Positions 1 to 6,599 of a stretch of 6,599 bases of DNA are shown in pieces. The position numbers and the translations under genes were made by a program. Source of the stretch: Pseudomonadota bacterium (lineage in GTDB: Bacteria > Pseudomonadota > Alphaproteobacteria > Rhodospirillales > Casp-alpha2); the NCBI GenBank assembly GCA_027620395.1, contig JAQBZY010000077.1:1-6599 (forward strand), given 5' to 3'. Position 1 is the stretch's first letter. Every line of letters starts with the position of its first letter. The notes under the pieces were generated by a model. That model was not told where the DNA came from. It searched no databases and was given only the letters and a program-made list of their open reading frames with translations.

Positions 1-3267
<3,267 letters not shown>

Positions 3268-3324
3268 CAATTCCACTCATTGTTGCGCGTTGGATGCCGC
3301 TGGATGGCGATATCGGTGGTGGGC

Positions 3325-3344
3325 TTTTCGGTGGAGACCGAAAA
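3325..3344 (+). promoter_or_regulatory. Perfect 8-bp hairpin in the carB-greA gap
   Basis: TTTTCGGT (3325-3332) and ACCGAAAA (3337-3344) are exact inverted complements around the four-base loop GGAG. No T-run follows, so it is not a typical intrinsic terminator for carB. It lies immediately 5' of an AAGGAG sequence and 30 bases before the greA ATG, so in a carB-greA transcript or a greA leader it would fold just upstream of the ribosome-binding region. The rest of the gap (3268-3324) shows no convincing promoter. Confidence 0.5.
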
Positions 3345-3345
3345 T

Positions 3346-3369
3346 AAGGAGTCGGCGGTAACGCCGGAG
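3346..3369 (+). promoter_or_regulatory. greA ribosome-binding region with small GNRA-loop hairpin
   Basis: Two Shine-Dalgarno candidates precede the greA ATG at 3375. GGAG at 3366-3369 has a 5-base spacing. The better match, AAGGAG at 3346-3351, is 23 bases away. Between them CGGCG (3353-3357) and CGCCG (3362-3366) can pair around the loop GTAA, a GNRA tetraloop. If this hairpin forms, AAGGAG is brought to an effective distance of about 9 bases from the ATG, while the first G of the proximal GGAG is tied up in the stem. Which site is used cannot be told from sequence. Confidence 0.5.
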
Positions 3370-3374
3370 CGGGC

Positions 3375-3848
3375 ATGGAACGTGTACCGATGACGAAGGA
3401 GGGCCTCCGAGCCCTTGAAAACGAGCTGCGCCGCTTGAAAAGCGAGGAGCGCCCGGCCGTTATCAAGGCCATTGCGTCGGCCCGTGAGCACGGCGATCTC
3501 TCCGAAAACGCCGAATACCACGCGGCCCGCGAGAAACAGAGCTTCATCGAGGGACGGATCGCCGAGTTGGAAGACATCGTCAGCCGCGCCGATCAGATCG
3601 ACACGTCCGAGTTGTCGGGCGCGACCATTCGCTTTGGCGCATCGGTGGTTCTGACCGACGAGGATACCGACGAGGAATTCACCTACCGCATCGTCGGCGC
3701 GCACGAGGCCGATATCGAGTTGGGCATGATATCCGTCACCTCGCCGATGGCTCGTGCGCTGATCGGCAAGAGCGCCGGCGACAGCGTCGAAGTGCCGGCG
3801 CCGGGCGGCGCCAAGTTCTATGAAATCTGCGTGGTCCGTTGGAAGTGA
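3375..3848 (+). CDS. greA: Transcription elongation factor GreA
   Basis: Binds the secondary channel of RNA polymerase and stimulates cleavage of the 3' end of the transcript in backtracked complexes, letting elongation resume. The 157-residue product has the usual GreA length and two-domain plan. The N-terminal coiled-coil hairpin (about 1-75) carries the family signature [17 protein letters not shown], with the acidic tip residues D41 and E44 that assist catalytic Mg2+ binding in E. coli GreA. The C-terminal FKBP-like globular domain (about 80-157) includes [22 protein letters not shown]. The ATG at 3375 gives the usual start MERVPMT. An in-frame stop at 3345 and the absence of another start codon before it exclude a longer form, and ATG 3390 would cut the conserved N-terminus. 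It follows carB by 107 bases on the same strand, an arrangement common in Alphaproteobacteria, and may be partly read from the carB transcript. GreB is less likely given the weakly charged N-terminal region and the context. Confidence 0.97.
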   Translation: MERVPMTKEGLRALENELRRLKSEERPAVIKAIASAREHGDLSENAEYHAAREKQSFIEGRIAELEDIVSRADQIDTSELSGATIRFGASVVLTDEDTDEEFTYRIVGAHEADIELGMISVTSPMARALIGKSAGDSVEVPAPGGAKFYEICVVRWK

Positions 3849-3849
3849 T

Positions 3850-3864
3850 GGGCCGTTAAGGCCC
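3850..3864. repeat. Short inverted repeat just after the greA stop
   Basis: GGGCC (3850-3854) and GGCCC (3860-3864) pair around GTTAA, starting two bases after the greA stop. The 5-bp stem is short and its right arm overlaps the left arm of the larger palindrome that follows, so the two folds exclude each other. It is not followed by a T-run. Confidence 0.3.
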
Positions 3865-3913
3865 TCTCACCTAACCACTCCGCCGGTGCCGGGGGAGAGG
3901 CTAGGTGAGGGGG
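3862..3913. repeat. REP-like imperfect palindrome between convergent greA and lrp
   Basis: The left arm CCCTCTCACCTAACC (3862-3876) pairs with the right arm GGCTAGGTGAGGGGG (3899-3913). Of 15 positions, 13 are Watson-Crick, one is G-U and one is an A-C mismatch, around a 22-base GC-rich centre. CCTCTC of the left arm can alternatively pair with GAGAGG at 3895-3900. The CCCTCTC...GGAGAGG...GGTGAGGGGG pattern resembles dispersed intergenic palindromes that are common in Proteobacteria. It occupies most of the gap between the two facing stop codons and ends one base before the lrp stop, so a bidirectional transcript-end or 3'-protecting role is plausible. There is no T-run on either strand, so a canonical Rho-independent terminator is not shown. 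Confidence 0.65.
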
Positions 3914-4399
3914 CTATTCCGCTGCTTCCTCCGCATCCATCGGCACGCCGGGCTTGGTTTTAGACGTGCGGATGGTTTCGAAGGTAGTCACCTGCGCCAC
4001 GTGATCGGCGGACGTGAGCCGCATGGTCAATTGGTCGCGGTGGTCCTTGTCCCGGGCCACCACCTTCAGCAGGAAATCGCCGCCGCCCCGGATCATGTGG
4101 CACTCGCGGATATCCGGCCAGCCGGCCATTTGCGATTCGAAACCCTTGAGCACGGTCTGCGATTGGCTATCCAAGCCGACCAGTGCGAAGAACATTTCCT
4201 TGAAGCCGAGTTGGCCGCCGTCGAGTTCGGCATGATAGCCCTTGATGTAGCCGGCGGCTTCCAGCGCCCGGACCCGCCGCAGGCAGGGCGGCGCCGAAAT
4301 ACCGGCGCGCTTGGAAAGATCGACGTTGGTCATCCGCCCGTCGTCCTGCAGGTCGCGGAGAATACGGCGGTCGATGGCGTCGAGCTTTAACTTTTGCAC
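3914..4399 (-). CDS. Lrp/AsnC family transcriptional regulator
   Basis: A feast/famine-type DNA-binding regulator of 161 residues. The N-terminal winged helix-turn-helix (about 5-60) reads LDAIDRRILRDLQDDGRMTNVDLSKRAG then ISAPPCLRRVRALEAAGYIKGY, with the family's recognition-helix region SAPPCLRRV. The C-terminal RAM-type ligand/oligomerisation domain (about 66-145) contains the ECHMIRGGGDFLLKVVARD segment. The GTG at 4397-4399 is chosen as start because AGGGAG (4405-4410 on the minus strand) lies 5 bases upstream and the protein then begins MQKLKLDAIDRRIL, as relatives do. The frame stays open further upstream to about 4825, but that extension runs through the promoter and antisense to trxB. 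Members bind amino acids and usually repress their own gene. The ligand and targets here are unknown. It is divergent from trxB and convergent with greA. The C-terminal tail (about 146-161, ending DAEEAAE) is a short acidic extension beyond the domain. Confidence 0.93.
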   Translation of the reverse strand: MQKLKLDAIDRRILRDLQDDGRMTNVDLSKRAGISAPPCLRRVRALEAAGYIKGYHAELDGGQLGFKEMFFALVGLDSQSQTVLKGFESQMAGWPDIRECHMIRGGGDFLLKVVARDKDHRDQLTMRLTSADHVAQVTTFETIRTSKTKPGVPMDAEEAAE

Positions 4400-4441
4400 G
4401 TCGGCTCCCTGAGTCTCTCTGACCGAACGAAATTTCCTTGC

Positions 4442-4454
4442 GCAATTATATTGC
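4442..4454. promoter_or_regulatory. 13-bp palindrome over the lrp -10 box (candidate operator)
   Basis: GCAAT (4442-4446) and ATTGC (4450-4454) are exact inverted complements around TAT, and the element completely covers the TATAAT of the lrp promoter. A short palindrome with an AT-rich centre is the kind of site Lrp/AsnC proteins bind, and autorepression is usual in this family. That Lrp itself binds here is inference. Confidence 0.45.
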
Positions 4455-4472
4455 TCTTTACGATGGCGGCAA
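4445..4472 (-). promoter_or_regulatory. Sigma70-type promoter of the lrp gene
   Basis: On the minus strand there is a perfect TATAAT -10 box (4445-4450). A -35 candidate TTGCCG lies at 4467-4472 with a 16-base spacer, or CTTGCC at 4468-4473 with 17 bases. Transcription would begin near 4438, leaving a leader of about 39 bases before the GTG start at 4399. The TATAAT stands out in an otherwise GC-rich region. Confidence 0.7.
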
Positions 4473-4522
4473 GTGCTGATCGTTGCCGACGGTTGCCGTT
4501 TTGGTGCCGGAGTGGTTCGCCG

Positions 4523-4551
4523 TTGCGCAACTTCCGCTGCCGGCTTATTTA
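4523..4551 (+). promoter_or_regulatory. Weak promoter candidate for trxB
   Basis: TTGCGC (4523-4528) and TATTTA (4546-4551) are 17 bases apart, with TTATTT (16 bases) as another reading. Each hexamer matches only about three of six consensus bases. The placement is reasonable, about 38 bases before the trxB start, and the -35 candidate coincides with the second TTGCGCAA palindrome. Confidence 0.3.
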
Positions 4552-4552
4552 G

Positions 4553-5566
<1,014 letters not shown>

Positions 5567-5568
5567 GG

Positions 5569-5580
5569 CCGGTTCGCCGG
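5569..5580 (+). promoter_or_regulatory. Small TTCG-loop hairpin between trxB and lysR
   Basis: CCGG (5569-5572) and CCGG (5577-5580) pair around TTCG, starting two bases after the trxB stop. The closing pair is G-C rather than the extra-stable C-G, and the stem is only 4 bp with no T-run, so this is a weak structure that would not end transcription. It may pause RNA polymerase or protect the trxB 3' end. Confidence 0.25.
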
Positions 5581-5613
5581 TAGACTGGCCAATAATTGAA
5601 GTGGGGGGACGCT

Positions 5614-6510
5614 TTGCCGATCGACTGGGACAAGCTCCGGATTTTCCACCAAGTCGCCGAGGCCGGCAGCTTCACGCATGCCGGTGAGGCGCTCAACCTC
5701 AGTCAATCGGCGGTCAGCCGGCAGATTGGCGCGCTTGAGGAAAGCTTGGGCGTGCCGCTGTTTCACCGCCATGCCCGCGGCCTGATTCTGACCGAGCAGG
5801 GCGAAACGCTTTTTCAGACGGCGCGTGATATTTGGGCGCAACTGGCCAAGGTCAAAAGCCAAATCGAGGAAAACAAGGAACGCCCGCAAGGGCCCTTGAA
5901 GGTATCGACGACGGTGGCCTTTGGGTCGGTGTTCCTGGCGCCCCGGATCAAGGATTTCCTGAACCGCTATCCCGAGATCGAGGTGTCGTTGGTGTTGGCC
6001 GACACCGAGCTCGATCTGTCGATGCGTCAGGCCGACGTCGCCATCCGCTTGACCGCGCCGACACAGCCCGATCTGGTGCAGCGCCACCTTCTCAGCCTTC
6101 GCTATCACGTCTACGCGGCGCCGGAATATCTGCAACAAAACGGCATGCCGAAATCGCCGAAGGATTTGGACCAGCACAAGATCGTCGTCTACGGCGATGA
6201 CGCCCGGCCCCCGGCGGCGAATCTCAACTGGCTGTTGTTGGCCGGGCGCAAGGACGGCACGGCACGGCGGCCGGTACTCCGGGTTAATAGCATTTACGGA
6301 ATCCTCCGGGCCGTGCAAAGCGGTCTCGGCATCGGCGCTTTGCCCGAATACATGGGCCGCGAGCTTGGCAATTTGGTCGAGGTTTTGCCGGAAATCCGGG
6401 GGCCTTCGCTCGAAATGTTTTTCGTTTATCCCGAGGAACTGAGGAATTCCGCGCGCGTGATCGCGTTCCGCGATTTCATCGTCGAGCGGTTGGGGCGGCT
6501 TTCCAAATAG
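5614..6510 (+). CDS. LysR-family transcriptional regulator, LsrB/VtlR-like
   Basis: A 298-residue LysR-type regulator. The N-terminal winged helix-turn-helix (about 4-62) reads WDKLRIFHQVAEAGSFTHAG, then LNLSQSAVSRQIGALEESLG and PLFHRHARGLILTEQGE. A linker helix follows, and the effector-binding domain spans about 92-295. The N-terminus strongly resembles LsrB of Sinorhizobium and VtlR of Brucella, LysR proteins that as I recall are also encoded next to trxB, so orthology is likely but rests on memory. The TTG at 5614 is preferred because relatives begin MPxDWDKLR and GGGGGGA lies at 5603-5609. The TTG at 5596 would add six residues with no clear ribosome-binding site and sits directly after an in-frame TAA. 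The predicted protein contains no cysteine at all. Its 47-base distance from trxB suggests co-transcription. The effector and targets are unknown. Confidence 0.93.
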   Translation: MPIDWDKLRIFHQVAEAGSFTHAGEALNLSQSAVSRQIGALEESLGVPLFHRHARGLILTEQGETLFQTARDIWAQLAKVKSQIEENKERPQGPLKVSTTVAFGSVFLAPRIKDFLNRYPEIEVSLVLADTELDLSMRQADVAIRLTAPTQPDLVQRHLLSLRYHVYAAPEYLQQNGMPKSPKDLDQHKIVVYGDDARPPAANLNWLLLAGRKDGTARRPVLRVNSIYGILRAVQSGLGIGALPEYMGRELGNLVEVLPEIRGPSLEMFFVYPEELRNSARVIAFRDFIVERLGRLSK

Positions 6511-6599
6511 TAAGAATTAGTCGCCAGGTATGCGTTTTTTGCATACCTGATCTGAAATATTACCCCTGGTGTCGACGCCATTTCTGCATACATTCCATT
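6511..6599. other. Non-coding end of the window downstream of lysR
   Basis: No gene starts in these 89 bases, which are visibly richer in A and T than the coding sequence. Besides the inverted repeat at 6525-6549, the heptamer TGCATAC occurs at 6540-6546 and again at 6585-6591, 45 bases apart. In rhizobia the tandem AbcR small RNAs lie, as I recall, in the gap next to the lsrB gene, so this is a likely place for a regulated small RNA or for the promoter of the next gene, but none can be demonstrated before the sequence ends. Confidence 0.4.
6525..6549. promoter_or_regulatory. Perfect 9-bp inverted repeat after lysR, LysR-box geometry
   Basis: CAGGTATGC (6525-6533) and GCATACCTG (6541-6549) are exact inverted complements around GTTTTTT. 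The T-run lies inside the loop and not after the stem, so this is not a normal intrinsic terminator. The core ATGC-N7-GCAT places T6531 and A6543 eleven bases apart, the T-N11-A dyad typical of LysR-type binding sites. It may be a site for the adjacent regulator or for another protein. As RNA it could also fold as a stable 3' hairpin of the lysR transcript. Confidence 0.5.

Larger units (their letters stand above)
4438..4531. promoter_or_regulatory. Two TTGCGCAA palindromes in the lrp/trxB divergent control region
   Basis: The exact 8-bp palindrome TTGCGCAA occurs at 4438-4445, between the lrp -10 box and its predicted start site. It occurs again at 4523-4530, where it is extended to GTTGCGCAAC (4522-4531). 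The copies are 85 bases apart, close to eight helical turns. Between them lie CGGCAA at 4467-4472 (inverted, forming the lrp -35 region) and TTGCCG at 4483-4488 and 4493-4498, the last two 10 bases apart. This suggests one regulator binding in helical phase and controlling both genes, but the protein is not identified. Confidence 0.4.

Noticed and set aside
3291..3310. Tandem 10-base repeat TGGATGCCGC/TGGATGGCGA before greA
   Set aside because: Only two imperfect units (8 of 10 identical), too little to separate from chance.
6525..6549. Intrinsic terminator of the trxB-lysR operon
   Set aside because: The six T lie in the loop, and the stem is followed by ATCTGAAAT rather than a T-run. Termination here is possible but not of the standard kind.

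Overview
The window is a compact, GC-rich stretch of chromosomal core genes. Its protein sequences point to an alphaproteobacterium, most like Rhodospirillales or a rhizobial relative. This rests on the order carB-greA-lrp-trxB-lysR, an alphaproteobacterial-style CarB, and a LysR protein whose N-terminus resembles the LsrB/VtlR proteins of rhizobia and Brucella. The placement comes from remembered family sequences, not from a database search.

Layout. Positions 1-3267 (+) hold carB, the large subunit of carbamoyl-phosphate synthase, without its first ~27 codons. After a 107-base gap with two small hairpins comes greA (3375-3848, +). greA converges on an Lrp/AsnC-type regulator gene (3914-4399, -). 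The 65 bases between them are almost filled by an imperfect 52-base palindrome that looks like a dispersed REP-type element. The lrp gene and trxB (4589-5566, +) diverge from a 189-base control region with a clear lrp promoter, a palindrome over its -10 box, two copies of TTGCGCAA and a cluster of TTGCCG elements. A LysR-type regulator (TTG start at 5614, ends 6510, +) follows trxB by 47 bases and is probably co-transcribed with it. The last 89 bases are non-coding and AT-richer, and contain a perfect 9-bp inverted repeat with T-N11-A (LysR-box) geometry plus a further GCATAC copy.

Functionally, carB serves arginine and pyrimidine synthesis, greA rescues backtracked RNA polymerase, and trxB keeps thioredoxin reduced. 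The two regulators flank trxB. All five genes are intact apart from the cut 5' end of carB. I see no mobile element, CRISPR array, tRNA, rRNA or defence system, and no convincing new system. The points worth a second look are regulatory: the leader structure of greA, the lrp/trxB control region, the absence of cysteine from the LysR protein, and the non-coding end of the window, which corresponds to the place where rhizobia carry the AbcR small RNAs.
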